A DNA stretch of 25,976 nt from an uncultured Clostridium sp. (GCA_934746785.1 CAKVFO010000033.1:1-25976); one strand, 5' to 3'. Positions 13,752 to 22,933 are shown, numbered from the stretch's first letter. The notes: a model not told the origin generated them from the sequence alone. Made by a program: numbers and translations.

Positions 13752-15776
13752 TTATTTAAATAAATTCAATATAATTCCACCATACTCTGATATTATTGGT
13801 GCAAATACTAATGATACTATAGTCATAAGTTTTATTAATATATTCATTGATGGTCCTGATGTATCCTTAAATGGATCTCCAACAGTATCTCCAACTACTC
13901 CTGCCTTATGAGCTTCACTTCCTTTTCCACCAAAAGCTCCGCCTTCAATATACTTTTTAGCATTATCCCAAGCTCCTCCTGAATTTGCCATCATTATAGC
14001 CATTAATACACCTGTAACAACACCACCACCTATAAGTCCTGCTAAAGCTTGTGCTCCAAATACTATTCCTACAAACAATGGTACTATTATGGCTAATATT
14101 CCTGGTAATATCATTTCTCTTAATGCTGCTTGAGTTGATATAGCAACGCAGGTTGAATAATCTGGTTTATCAGTTCCAGCTAGAATACCTTTCTTTTCCT
14201 TAAATTGTCTTCTAACCTCGTCAACCATCTGTCCAGCAGCTTTACCTACTGATGCCATTGTTAATGCTCCAAATAAGAAAGGAAGCATACCACCAATAAA
14301 TACTCCAATTAAAGTTAATGGGTCTAATAAATCTATTGTTTTTAAACCAATTGTCTGAGCATAAGATGCAAATAAAGCTAAAGCTGTTAATGCAGCTGAA
14401 CCTATAGCAAATCCCTTACCAATAGCTGCTGTAGTGTTTCCTACCGAATCAAGCTTATCTGTAACTTCTCTTACTTCTGGTTTAAGGCCGCTCATTTCTG
14501 CAATACCACCAGCATTATCTGAAATTGGTCCATATGCATCTACTCCTACTGTTATTGCTGTAGTTGCAAGCATACCTACTGCTGATAAAGAAATTCCATA
14601 AAGTCCTGTAACTGGATCATTAGCTCCACCAACACCAAAGTATGCAATTATAATTCCTATAACTATAAATATTATAGGTACTACTGTTGATTTCATACCA
14701 ACTGCAAGTCCTGCAATTATATTAGTAGCAGCTCCTGTTTCAGATTCCTTTGCTATTTGTTTTACGTATTTAAATTCGTCAGAAGTATAAACTTCTGTAA
14801 TCTTACCTATAATCATACCAACTATAAGTCCTGCAACTACTGGTATAAATAATTTTAAACTTCCAAAAGTAACATTACATAATATTGCACCAAATATAAT
14901 TGTTAATACACCAGATACTAAACTTCCTGCATTTAATGCTTTTTGAGGATTATCACCTTTATTCATCTTGACAATAAATATACCAATTAATGAAGCTATA
15001 ATTCCTACTGCTGAAAGTAACATTGGGAATATTGCAGCATCTCTTGAATCAACAATTGTTACAAGACTACCTAAAGTTATTGCTGATATAATTGAACCAA
15101 CATAACTTTCAAAAAGGTCTGCACCCATACCTGCAACGTCTCCAACATTGTCTCCAACATTATCTGCAATTACAGCTGGATTTCTTGGATCATCTTCTGG
15201 TATTCCTGCTTCAACTTTACCAACTAAGTCTGCACCAACATCAGCCGCCTTAGTATATATACCACCACCAACTCTTGCAAAAAGAGCTATTGATGATGCA
15301 CCAAGACCAAAACCTGTAATATACTCTGTATTAAGATCTAAAAAGTAAGACATTATACCTACTCCAAATAATCCAAGACCTACAACACAAAGTCCCATTA
15401 CTGTACCACCTGAAAAAGCTATAGATAGTGCTTCCTTAATCCCTGTTTTTGCTGCTTCTGCTGTTCGTACATTAGCTTTAACAGCAATTCTCATTCCTAC
15501 GTTTCCTGCTACTATAGAAAATATTGCACCCACAAAAAAAGCAATAGCAGTTCTTATATCTAAGAATATAGCTATAGCTGCAAAAACTACTACTATAAAC
15601 ACTGCTAAATACTTATATTCTTTATTAAGGAAAGCCATCGCTCCTTCTTCAATGTGTGACGCGATTTCCTGCATTTTCTTATCCCCACTGTTCTTCTTAA
15701 CAACTCCTATTGATATAATAGCTGTTGTTATCAATGCTAGTATTCCACAAATTGTTGGTATAAATAATAACTTCAT
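13752..15776 (-). CDS. hppA: Membrane-bound ion-translocating pyrophosphatase
   Basis: The enzyme couples pyrophosphate hydrolysis to ion export across the membrane. The frame is open to 15815, but GGAGG lies six bases before the ATG at 15776, giving 674 residues starting MKLLFIPTICG; the 13 extra residues are unlikely. About 15-16 membrane helices are present. The pyrophosphate site reads DVGADLVGKVEAGIPEDDPR and then NPAVIADNVGDNVGD. A second Asp-rich loop is DAYGPISDNAGGIAEM, and a third is GDTVGDPFKDTSGPSMN. GNTTAAIGKG has Ala where K+-independent enzymes have Lys, so it should be K+-dependent; whether it moves H+ or Na+ cannot be settled by eye. It has its own terminator, and secG terminates before it, so it is an independent unit between secG and rnr. 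Confidence 0.95.
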   Translation of the reverse strand: MKLLFIPTICGILALITTAIISIGVVKKNSGDKKMQEIASHIEEGAMAFLNKEYKYLAVFIVVVFAAIAIFLDIRTAIAFFVGAIFSIVAGNVGMRIAVKANVRTAEAAKTGIKEALSIAFSGGTVMGLCVVGLGLFGVGIMSYFLDLNTEYITGFGLGASSIALFARVGGGIYTKAADVGADLVGKVEAGIPEDDPRNPAVIADNVGDNVGDVAGMGADLFESYVGSIISAITLGSLVTIVDSRDAAIFPMLLSAVGIIASLIGIFIVKMNKGDNPQKALNAGSLVSGVLTIIFGAILCNVTFGSLKLFIPVVAGLIVGMIIGKITEVYTSDEFKYVKQIAKESETGAATNIIAGLAVGMKSTVVPIIFIVIGIIIAYFGVGGANDPVTGLYGISLSAVGMLATTAITVGVDAYGPISDNAGGIAEMSGLKPEVREVTDKLDSVGNTTAAIGKGFAIGSAALTALALFASYAQTIGLKTIDLLDPLTLIGVFIGGMLPFLFGALTMASVGKAAGQMVDEVRRQFKEKKGILAGTDKPDYSTCVAISTQAALREMILPGILAIIVPLFVGIVFGAQALAGLIGGGVVTGVLMAIMMANSGGAWDNAKKYIEGGAFGGKGSEAHKAGVVGDTVGDPFKDTSGPSMNILIKLMTIVSLVFAPIISEYGGIILNLFK

Positions 15777-15891
15777 TTCTATCCTCCATCTCCTTTTTAA
15801 TCTTAGGTAAAACAAACCTAATTAAATACTATGCATTAAAATTTATAAAAATTATTATTTGGCTTAAAAAAATAAAAACGGGAATAAAAAA

Positions 15892-15921
15892 AAACAGCTA
15901 TTATTTTTTAAATAGCTGTTT
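15892..15921 (-). terminator. Terminator of secG
   Basis: AAACAGCTATT (15892-15902) pairs with AATAGCTGTTT (15911-15921). On the minus strand the stem is followed by a run of U residues (complement of the A run 15885-15891). It starts six bases past the secG stop. Confidence 0.9.
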
Positions 15922-15926
15922 ATCTA

Positions 15927-16157
15927 CTAGATTATATTCAATACTAGAGCTATGATAGCAAATACTGTCATACCTAACATTGTTATTCTTTCTAGTCTAA
16001 CTTCTTTTGTTCTTGCTTTATTCTTCGAATAAAAAGTTTCGTTGCTGCTTCCTTGTACTAAACCACTTAAAGCGTCTGACTTACTTGGTTGCATTAATAT
16101 AGCAACTATAATTACTATACCTAAAATTGCTTCTAAAACCATTAAAGCTGTTTCCAT
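15927..16157 (-). CDS. secG: Preprotein translocase subunit SecG
   Basis: SecG is the small accessory subunit of the SecYEG channel. The 76-residue protein has two membrane helices (about 3-23 and 54-75). They are joined by a polar loop with LMQPSKSDALSGLVQGSSNE, the conserved family segment (LxQ-x-x-K-x-x-G-L), and ending in FYSKNKARTKEVRLERIT. The start is ATG 16157, with AGGAGG seven bases upstream. The eno-secG-rnr neighbourhood is characteristic of Firmicutes. It has its own promoter (16204-16232). Confidence 0.96.
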   Translation of the reverse strand: METALMVLEAILGIVIIVAILMQPSKSDALSGLVQGSSNETFYSKNKARTKEVRLERITMLGMTVFAIIALVLNII

Positions 16158-16203
16158 ACTAGGACCTCCTGCCTTATTTAACGTTACATAATTTTATGAC
16201 AAT

Positions 16204-16232
16204 AGCATAACATATTCTGTATTTTTTTTCAA
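16204..16232 (-). promoter_or_regulatory. Promoter of secG
   Basis: On the minus strand TTGAAA (16227-16232) and TATGCT (16204-16209) are separated by 17 bases. They lie about 50 bases before the secG start. No terminator hairpin is visible after eno, so some read-through from eno is also possible. Confidence 0.65.
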
Positions 16233-16316
16233 GTTAAAATATACGTATTGTAATATATTCTATAATTATAAACAGGAGATAAATTAATTTTATTACATTT
16301 ATTTCTACGAAAACAT

Positions 16317-17609
16317 TTACTTAATGTTAAAGAATGCTTTTCTTCCTCTATATTCAGCTACATCTTCAAGCTCTTCTTCTATTCTTATAAGTTGATTGTA
16401 TTTAGCAACTCTTTCACTTCTAGCTGGTGCACCAGTTTTGATTTGTCCTGCATTAACTGCTACAACTAGATCTGCTATAGTAGTATCTTCTGTTTCACCG
16501 CTTCTATGTGATACAACTGCTGTATATCCTGCTCTATTAGCCATTTCTATTGCATTTAATGTTTCTGTTAAAGTACCAATTTGGTTTAACTTAATAAGTA
16601 TTGAGTTACCAACACATTTTTCAATTCCTGTTTCTAATCTCTTTGTATTAGTAACAAATAAATCATCACCAACTAATTGAACTTTTTTTCCTAATCTATC
16701 GGTTAGAAGCTTCCATCCTTCCCAATCTTCTTCTGCCATACCATCTTCAATAGATATGATTGGATATTTATCTACCCATGCTTCTAGGAAATCAACCATT
16801 TCAGAAGCTGATAAAGTCTTACCTTCATGTTCTAAAACATATTTTCCGTTTTCATAGTATTCTGAAGATGCTGCATCGATTGCTATATATACATCTTCTC
16901 CTGGTTTATATCCTGCTTTAGTAATTGCTTCTATTATAACTTCGATAGCTTCTTCATTAGATTTTAAGTTTGGTGCAAATCCACCTTCATCACCAATTCC
17001 TGTAGAATATCCTTTATCATTTAATATCTTCTTTAATGTATGATAAACTTCTGCACACATCTTTAATGCACATGAGAAAGTTTTTGCTCCAACAGGCATA
17101 ACCATGAATTCTTGTAAATCTACTGAGTTATCTGCATGAGAACCACCATTAATAATATTCATCATTGGTACTGGAAGAACTTTAGCATTAACTCCACCTA
17201 TATATTGATATAATGGAATTTGTAATGAATTAGCTGCTGCTTGAGCACAAGCTAAAGAAACTCCTAAGATAGCATTAGCTCCTAATTTACCTTTATTATC
17301 TGTTCCATCTAATTCTATAAGAGTTTTGTCTATGTAAGTTTGATCAAAAACATTGCACCCAATAAGTTCTTCTGCAATAGTATCATTTACATTTTGAACT
17401 GCTTTTCTTACACTCTTACCCATATAATCATCTTTGTCGCCATCTCTTAATTCTACAGCTTCATAAATACCAGTAGATGCTCCTGAAGGAACTGCAGCTC
17501 TTCCCATTGTTCCATCTTCTAGATAAACTTCAACTTCTACTGTTGGAAAACATCTTGAGTCTAATATTTGTCTTCCTACAATATCTACAATTTCCACATA
17601 ACTTTTCAT
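16317..17609 (-). CDS. eno: Enolase
   Basis: Enolase converts 2-phosphoglycerate to phosphoenolpyruvate in glycolysis, the step after gpmI. The 430-residue length is standard. Family landmarks are QILDSRCFPTVEVEV (14-28), VPSGASTGIYEAVELRDGD with the mobile-loop Ser-Gly-Ala-Ser-Thr, GDEGGFAPN (Glu acid/base), the metal ligands in AIDAASSEYY, SIEDGMAEEDW and VGDDLFVTN, the catalytic Lys in ILIKLNQIGT, and the substrate-binding SHRSGETED. The start is ATG 17609 with AAGGAGG nine bases before it. That binding site can be buried in a leader hairpin (17618-17691). A TCS/ABC/IS block separates it from gpmI, to which it is normally adjacent in clostridia. Confidence 0.98.
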   Translation of the reverse strand: MKSYVEIVDIVGRQILDSRCFPTVEVEVYLEDGTMGRAAVPSGASTGIYEAVELRDGDKDDYMGKSVRKAVQNVNDTIAEELIGCNVFDQTYIDKTLIELDGTDNKGKLGANAILGVSLACAQAAANSLQIPLYQYIGGVNAKVLPVPMMNIINGGSHADNSVDLQEFMVMPVGAKTFSCALKMCAEVYHTLKKILNDKGYSTGIGDEGGFAPNLKSNEEAIEVIIEAITKAGYKPGEDVYIAIDAASSEYYENGKYVLEHEGKTLSASEMVDFLEAWVDKYPIISIEDGMAEEDWEGWKLLTDRLGKKVQLVGDDLFVTNTKRLETGIEKCVGNSILIKLNQIGTLTETLNAIEMANRAGYTAVVSHRSGETEDTTIADLVVAVNAGQIKTGAPARSERVAKYNQLIRIEEELEDVAEYRGRKAFFNIK

Positions 17610-17612
17610 AAA

Positions 17613-17697
17613 AATAAGCCTCCTTCAAATCTAATCTTCTTGTTTTTTCCTATCTTTTTTAACAACAAAATTAGTTTTCTCAAAAGGAGGCTTTATT
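17613..17697 (-). promoter_or_regulatory. Leader hairpin that can bury the eno ribosome binding site
   Basis: In the minus-strand RNA, AAGCCTCCTT-type sequence (complement of 17684-17693) can pair with AAGGAGGC(TT) (complement of 17618-17625), the Shine-Dalgarno of eno. Eight perfect pairs extend to about 13 with one bulge. Inside, CTAAT/ATTAG (17631-17635 / 17670-17674) and further A-U pairs extend the fold. AUUUUU follows the stem, so it could also act as a terminator for the upstream kinase-like gene. It may be an attenuator, a thermosensor-like switch or a protein target. Confidence 0.55.
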
Positions 17698-17705
17698 ATT
17701 CAACT

Positions 17706-18332
17706 TTATAGGTAATCATCTTCATTATCTCTCTTATACTTATCCTTAAGTTTTTCTTTTGCCCAATACTTATTAAATTTATATCTCCACTCTCTGCTCT
17801 TCTTCTTATTAATCTCTTCTATATACATCAAGAATTCATCAAGCACTCCAAGTTTAAGAAATCCCTTCATTAAATGTCTAGGATAATCAATTTTTCTCTT
17901 AAAGCACTTTTTAGGATCTATAAGCATTATCTTATTGTTATCTCCCACCATTATATCTTTACATCTTGTATCTATTTTTGAAAAATTAATTTTTTTAAAT
18001 TCTTTTGTAAGTTTATAAATATTAAGTGCTATTTCTTTATTTAGGCCATTCATTTTTATGTATTTGTGAAGGGGTATTCCATCAACCATTTCTCTTACAA
18101 TATAAAGTTTACCTATTGAATAAACCTTAGGAAAATATTTTGAGCCTTTAACTTTAACTAACACATAAGATTCATCTAAACATACCTTTTCTTCAACAAA
18201 TATCTTTATTACTTTATGTTCTGGCAGCTCATATACCACTCCATTATTCCCTTGTCCTAAGAATTTAGCACTTTTAAATAGTTCCTCAGTTTTTTTGTCA
18301 AAATTAGCTGAATAACAATGATACTTCTTCAA
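17706..18332 (-). CDS. Small protein-kinase-like protein
   Basis: The 208-residue product resembles a minimal eukaryotic-type/RIO-like kinase. It has a glycine loop GQGNNGVVYE (26-35), the presumed ATP-anchoring Lys43 in KVIKIF, a hinge-like LYIVREMVDG, and a catalytic loop IDTRCKDIMVGDNN (Asp121). The second metal site is LMLIDP-like (IMLIDPKK, Asp139), where most kinases have DFG. In the catalytic loop the usual Asn is replaced by Asp126. It could be an active small-molecule or protein kinase or a pseudokinase. A basic C-terminal tail (KKKSREWRYKFNKYWAKEKL) suggests nucleic-acid or membrane contact. The start is TTG 18332 with AAAGG upstream. It lies 62 bases after the histidine kinase gene, probably as the third gene of that operon. 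Confidence 0.72.
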   Translation of the reverse strand: MKKYHCYSANFDKKTEELFKSAKFLGQGNNGVVYELPEHKVIKIFVEEKVCLDESYVLVKVKGSKYFPKVYSIGKLYIVREMVDGIPLHKYIKMNGLNKEIALNIYKLTKEFKKINFSKIDTRCKDIMVGDNNKIMLIDPKKCFKRKIDYPRHLMKGFLKLGVLDEFLMYIEEINKKKSREWRYKFNKYWAKEKLKDKYKRDNEDDYL

Positions 18333-18394
18333 ATAAACTCTACCTTTAAATTACTCTCATATAAATATATGATTAATTCAAAAATTATATTCAT

Positions 18395-19636
18395 CTATTC
18401 AAAAAAGCTTATTATAAAAGTTGTACCCCTTCCTTTTTCACTCTTTAATTTTATTTCTCCATTTTGTTCTTCAATAATACTTTTAGCTAAAGAAAGTCCT
18501 ATACCTATACTTGTAGGATTCGTACTATTTTCTCCTTTATAAAATCTTTCAAAAACCTTCTTCTGCAGTTCTTCTGATATACCTGGTCCATTGTCTTTTA
18601 TATATATTTTAGTTATTAAAGAACCTTTATGAACATCTATATTTATATCTCCACCTTCTTCTGTATGTTCCACTGCATTTTTTACTATATTTGATATTGC
18701 TTCTGCAAGCCACTCCCTATCATGTCTTACTTCTGCTTCTAAGTCTCCAGTAAAAGTTAAATTCTGATTCTTATTTTTTATATTCTCTAATAAGGATGAC
18801 ACTGATATTTCTAATGTCTCTTTTAGTGGCTGTTCATATATATTGAATTTTATAACATCAGCCTCTAACCTCCCCATTTTTAGGATATTCATTATAAGCC
18901 ATTCCATTCTTCTTAACTGTTCTTCAGATGACTTTAAGAATTTCACTCTATCTTCATAAGGCATATTTTCATTTTCTATCATTAAATCATTAAACATAAC
19001 TAATGATGCTAAAGGTGTTTTTAATTGATGTGATATATCTGATAAAAAGTCTTTTAAATTTTCTTTATCTTTCTTTAATAAATCTATTGAATTATTAACT
19101 CTATCGCCCATATAGTTCAATGAAGATATAAGTTTTGCCATATCGCCTTCTTTTTCTTCCCCTTCTATTTCTTTATATTTACCTTGTGACATAGCATCAG
19201 TATTATCAATTATCTCTTCAATTTCTTTATACATTACTTTTAATTGTTTCATAAATAATAAATATACAGTTGTTATAAAAACTACTCCAATTGCCCCAAA
19301 TACTATTATTGTTTTGTATAGTATTTCTTTTAACATATCATTGCTTTCTAATGTCATTTCTTCATTGTAACCATAGCTTCTTAAGATTTTTTTTGCCTCT
19401 TCTACTTTTGTTTCATCAGGTCTTTTTATAAATGTTTTTATTGTGTCTAAATCTCTTTCACCATCAATTATAGAAGCATATATTACTATATTTTGTTTTA
19501 TCATATTTTTCTTTATAAAACTATTTATATAGTAAGCTGCTGAAACTATTGTTAGTATTCCTGCTATCAGTACTATTAAATATTTTATAGTTAATTTTTT
19601 CACTTCTGGATTTGTAAATATTTCTCTATTCTTCAT
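18395..19636 (-). CDS. Sensor histidine kinase
   Basis: The 413-residue membrane sensor has a first membrane helix at about 17-37, an extracellular segment of about 70 residues (38-108), a second helix at 109-128 and a HAMP-like linker. HisKA follows, with the phospho-acceptor His203 in FLSDISHQLKTPLASL, and then a HATPase_c domain: N box ISNIVKNAVEHTEEGG, G1 IKDNGPGISEE, F box FERFYKG and G2 GIGLSLAKSIIEE. All catalytic boxes are present. The start overlaps the end of the response regulator by 11 bases, which implies translational coupling. The extracellular domain is larger than in intramembrane-sensing BceS kinases, so it may bind its signal directly. The neighbouring ABC exporter is the likely target operon. 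Confidence 0.94.
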   Translation of the reverse strand: MKNREIFTNPEVKKLTIKYLIVLIAGILTIVSAAYYINSFIKKNMIKQNIVIYASIIDGERDLDTIKTFIKRPDETKVEEAKKILRSYGYNEEMTLESNDMLKEILYKTIIVFGAIGVVFITTVYLLFMKQLKVMYKEIEEIIDNTDAMSQGKYKEIEGEEKEGDMAKLISSLNYMGDRVNNSIDLLKKDKENLKDFLSDISHQLKTPLASLVMFNDLMIENENMPYEDRVKFLKSSEEQLRRMEWLIMNILKMGRLEADVIKFNIYEQPLKETLEISVSSLLENIKNKNQNLTFTGDLEAEVRHDREWLAEAISNIVKNAVEHTEEGGDINIDVHKGSLITKIYIKDNGPGISEELQKKVFERFYKGENSTNPTSIGIGLSLAKSIIEEQNGEIKLKSEKGRGTTFIISFFE

Positions 19637-20309
19637 CTAACCACTTATACCCTATTCCCCTCACAGTTTCTATATATTTATTATCTTTGTCTTCTAAAAG
19701 TTTTTCTCTTAACCTCTTTATATAAACAGTTAAAGTTTTTTCTTCAATAAAGTCTCCCTCTACATCCCAAAGCTTCTCTAGAAGTTGTTTTCTTGTAAGA
19801 ACATTTCCTTTATTTTTTAATAATAATAACAGTAATTTATATTCTGCTGATGTTAACTGAAGCTTCTCTTCACCTTTATACACTTCATATTTAAGAGGAT
19901 ATACTATTAAATCTCTTGTTATTATTTTATCTGTATTATTTTCTTTATTTATGCCTCTTCTTCTTGATACTGCATTAATTCTTGCTATAAGTTCCCTTAC
20001 TCTAACTGGTTTTGTTATATAATCATCTGCTCCCATATCAAGCCCTAATACTATGTTAACTTCCTCATCACAAGCTGTTAAAAATATTATTGGTGTATCT
20101 TCTTTAGTTCTTATTTCTTGGCATAAATCATACCCACTGCCATCTGGAAGTGTCACATCTAGCAGTATCATATTTATTTCATTATTTTTATAGTTACCTC
20201 TAGCCTTTTTTAATGTATCTGCTGTAATAACATTAAATCCCTCATTTTTTAACGAGTACTCAATTCCCATAGCTAATGTTCTATCATCTTCTACTAATAA
20301 AATATTCAT
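19626..20309 (-). CDS. OmpR/PhoB-family response regulator
   Basis: The 227-residue regulator has a receiver domain (1-115) with the acid pocket VEDD (6-9), the phospho-acceptor Asp51 in MILLDVTLPDGSG, the switch Thr in IIFLTACDEE and the Lys in YITKPVR. A winged-helix DNA-binding domain (about 130-225) follows, with LTSAEYKLLLLLLKNKG and TLTVYIKRLREKL-x10-TVRGIGYKW. The start is ATG 20309 behind GGGGGA. It is co-transcribed with the histidine kinase. The strong terminator after the ABC permease separates it from the exporter genes. A palindrome AAAGTTAACTTT at its own promoter may be an operator. Confidence 0.95.
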   Translation of the reverse strand: MNILLVEDDRTLAMGIEYSLKNEGFNVITADTLKKARGNYKNNEINMILLDVTLPDGSGYDLCQEIRTKEDTPIIFLTACDEEVNIVLGLDMGADDYITKPVRVRELIARINAVSRRRGINKENNTDKIITRDLIVYPLKYEVYKGEEKLQLTSAEYKLLLLLLKNKGNVLTRKQLLEKLWDVEGDFIEEKTLTVYIKRLREKLLEDKDNKYIETVRGIGYKWLDEE

Positions 20310-20340
20310 TAATATCCCCCGCTCTAGTTTTAATAACTTA

Positions 20341-20360
20341 ATTATATCAAAGTTAACTTT
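20341..20360 (-). promoter_or_regulatory. Probable promoter/operator of the two-component operon
   Basis: A perfect TATAAT lies at 20341-20346 (minus strand), 32 bases before the regulator start. Two bases upstream of it is the 12-bp perfect palindrome AAAGTTAACTTT (20349-20360), in the spacer where a -35 would otherwise be recognised; the -35 itself is poor. A weak -35 plus a palindrome suggests an activated or autoregulated promoter. Confidence 0.5.
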
Positions 20361-20365
20361 TTAAT

Positions 20366-20407
20366 AAAAATAATCAGACCACAAAGTCTTGCGGCCTCAT
20401 TATTTTT
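20366..20407 (-). terminator. Terminator of the ABC exporter operon
   Basis: In the minus-strand RNA, AAAAAUAAU-x-AGGCCGCAA pairs with UUGUGGUCU-x-AUUAUUUUU, with three G-U pairs and one mismatch, around a four-base loop. U-rich sequence follows. The stem begins inside the permease stop codon. Confidence 0.88.
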
Positions 20408-22922
20408 ATTCATCATCACTTATTCCTTCAACTATGCTTAATTTTCTTAACTTTCTTAAAGGAATTAATGTAGCAATATAAGTTATTAAAATTGCAGCTA
20501 CAATTGATCCTATAAATGCTGCGAAATCAAATTTGTATTCTATAACTGCCATTCCCATTGTTAATTTTACTAGTACTGCTAATAATACTGCTGATATTAC
20601 TCCACCAAATATTCCTGATATTATTCCATAAAGTGTTCCTTCTAATATTACGCTCTTGTTTAACTGCTTTTCTGTCATTCCTATTGCTTTTAAGATAGAG
20701 AATTCTCTCTTTCTTATTATTATGTTTGTTGAAATTGTATTTAATATATTTACTATTGATATTATTGTTATTACTATGATAAAGCAGTATACAAAGAATT
20801 CTACTTGATTAAATAGTTCTTTTATAATACTTAATTGTTGGCTTAAATCACCATAAACATATCCATTTGCTTTTTGTACTGAATCAAAGTATTCTATTGC
20901 TTCACTTTGTCTTTGTGTGTTACCATCAAAGTCAAAGGCTAATGAATTTACTTTAAACTGACCTATATATTTGTTATAACATTCATGACTCATAACTATT
21001 CCAAGTTCATCTGTTTCATATTGCCCGTATATTGGATCTTTTTCGGCTATAGCTATTATTGGAACTTCTACATAGTCATTATTATCTATAGCTCTCTGCT
21101 TATCTTCAGTTGTAAATGGATTTTGAGAATTTAATGGTTTTGCTATTCTTATGCTGTCTCCAACTTTATAATTAGTCCCTCTTATTACTTCGTTTTTTCC
21201 ATTTTTATTAGAAATTTTTCTGCCATCTATTAATACAACCCCTGAAGTATCATCAATATTTCCTTCTTTTATATAGTTAGACGCTAAATTCACTACATTT
21301 TGTTCACCTGCAATACAGCTGGCTGATACTGTTGAAACATTATTATAGAAAATACCATTTCTATTTAGTGCTATCTTATGTCCAACTTCTTCTTCATATT
21401 TCTTATTTAATTTATCTTCTGGAACTAATAGCTGATAATTTGTATTATGCATTTTATAAATTGTGCTAATAAAATCTTGTTTTTCTATTTTTTCTATTTC
21501 TTCATTTGTAAAATCATCATAGTTACCTTTTACTAATTCTGAGTCATAGCTCATAGTTCCATATAAATCTAATAAAATCTGTTTACTGAAATCTAAGAAT
21601 CCATAGAATACATTGAACATTATTAGTGAAATTGTTAGTGCTATTACTGTAATAATGAATCTTGCTGGTGTTCTTCTTATATTTTTATAAGCAAGGCTTC
21701 CTTCTACTCCAAATATCTTTCCTATAATTCTTCCTTTTCTTCTTTTTACTCTTCCAATACTTATTTCTTTATTATTTCTCATTGCTTCAACTGCTGAGAC
21801 TTTTTTTGCTTTTCTTGATGGTCCCATAATTGATATTAAAATTGTTACTGATACTATTGCTGCTGTTAATATTAGAATTTGTGGATAGAAATGTACTGTG
21901 AAACTATCCATAAATAGAAGTTTTTCTGTTCCTAGAAAAATCTTTATTCCAAATTTTAATCCAAAGAATCCTAGTATACATCCAATAGGAAAGGATATTA
22001 ATCCTATTAGTGCACCTTCTTTTAAAATAATTCTTCTTATCTGCTTTGGAGTTGCACCAATTGCTTTTAAAATGCCAAAATATTTTATTCTTTCTATTAC
22101 TGAAATATTGAATGAATTATAGATTACTGTTACTGTACATACTACTATTACTGCTATTACAAAGGCTGCCATACTATTTAGTGATTTTGTGATAGCTGAA
22201 CTTCCACCATTACCTGTTAGATAAAGTAATTCTGTATTTCCATGTTTCTTTTCTCCTATGGACTCTACACCTGCATCTTTTAATACTTTGTCTACAATGT
22301 TTTGTTTGTCTTTTTCTGATTTTATATTTAAATATACATCATATTCATCAACTGGATTTAAATCATCTTCATTTAGGTAAGTATATAGTCCTATTGGAGC
22401 ATCACTCCTATAGTTGCTGCCCTCTGTAATTCCAACAATCTTAAATTGTTTTTCACCTTCTGGTAAAGCTAATGTCACTGTATCATTTACTTCTACATTT
22501 AAAAACTTTTTAGAATTAATATCTATTACTACCTCATGCTCTTCTTTTGGTGCTTCACCTTCAATTATTTTTTCACGCTTAACCTTATCATAGTAGTTAG
22601 TACTACCTTTATATACAAGTCCGCTTCTTTCTGTTCCCTTGATTAAACCTATTTTTTCTATATTGACGGTATAAATTGAAGAATCTTTAACTTCCACATT
22701 ATTTGCAATATTTTTTGCTTGTTCATCATTTAAATCTGATATTCTAAACTCATAGTCACTTATTTGTCTTTCTTCTTCAATCATTGCACTTTTAAAACTA
22801 AGTAGGAATGTTCCAATTGCAAATATTAGAACTGTAGCCATAGCTACTCCTAATATAGTTAGGATTGTTCTCTTCTTATTTTCCTTCATATACTTGTTAG
22901 ATATCTCGCTATAACTTTTCAT
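20406..22922 (-). CDS. ABC transporter permease, duplicated FtsX/MacB type
   Basis: The 838-residue permease consists of two units, each an N-terminal helix, an extracellular domain and an FtsX core. Unit one has its first helix at about 20-44, an extracellular part to about 245, and FtsX helices at about 250-385 with NISVIERIKYFGILKAIGAT and LKEGALIGL. Unit two repeats this from about 410, with IVNILNTISTNIIIRKREFS and KAIGMTEKQLN near the C-terminus (700-830). This type does not carry substrate through a pore but couples ATP hydrolysis to movement of the extracellular domains (mechanotransmission, as in MacB). In Firmicutes such systems export or strip peptides and lipids at the membrane. 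It follows the ATPase by 11 bases, and the neighbouring two-component system probably controls it. Confidence 0.93.
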   Translation of the reverse strand: MKSYSEISNKYMKENKKRTILTILGVAMATVLIFAIGTFLLSFKSAMIEEERQISDYEFRISDLNDEQAKNIANNVEVKDSSIYTVNIEKIGLIKGTERSGLVYKGSTNYYDKVKREKIIEGEAPKEEHEVVIDINSKKFLNVEVNDTVTLALPEGEKQFKIVGITEGSNYRSDAPIGLYTYLNEDDLNPVDEYDVYLNIKSEKDKQNIVDKVLKDAGVESIGEKKHGNTELLYLTGNGGSSAITKSLNSMAAFVIAVIVVCTVTVIYNSFNISVIERIKYFGILKAIGATPKQIRRIILKEGALIGLISFPIGCILGFFGLKFGIKIFLGTEKLLFMDSFTVHFYPQILILTAAIVSVTILISIMGPSRKAKKVSAVEAMRNNKEISIGRVKRRKGRIIGKIFGVEGSLAYKNIRRTPARFIITVIALTISLIMFNVFYGFLDFSKQILLDLYGTMSYDSELVKGNYDDFTNEEIEKIEKQDFISTIYKMHNTNYQLLVPEDKLNKKYEEEVGHKIALNRNGIFYNNVSTVSASCIAGEQNVVNLASNYIKEGNIDDTSGVVLIDGRKISNKNGKNEVIRGTNYKVGDSIRIAKPLNSQNPFTTEDKQRAIDNNDYVEVPIIAIAEKDPIYGQYETDELGIVMSHECYNKYIGQFKVNSLAFDFDGNTQRQSEAIEYFDSVQKANGYVYGDLSQQLSIIKELFNQVEFFVYCFIIVITIISIVNILNTISTNIIIRKREFSILKAIGMTEKQLNKSVILEGTLYGIISGIFGGVISAVLLAVLVKLTMGMAVIEYKFDFAAFIGSIVAAILITYIATLIPLRKLRKLSIVEGISDDE

Positions 22923-22933
22923 GTCTACGCCCC

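Noticed and set aside
15148..15348. Plus-strand reading frame inside hppA, and similar frames inside rnr, eno, the permease and the transposase gene
   Set aside because: These are antisense shadows of well-supported genes, without ribosome binding sites or recognisable domains.
15777..15815. 13-codon N-terminal extension of the pyrophosphatase
   Set aside because: The GGAGG lies inside the extension and six bases before the ATG at 15776, and the extension places arginines ahead of the first membrane helix.
17684..17700. AAAAGGAGGC on the plus strand as a ribosome binding site
   Set aside because: No start codon or reading frame follows on the plus strand. It is the complement of the eno Shine-Dalgarno and is better explained by the leader hairpin.
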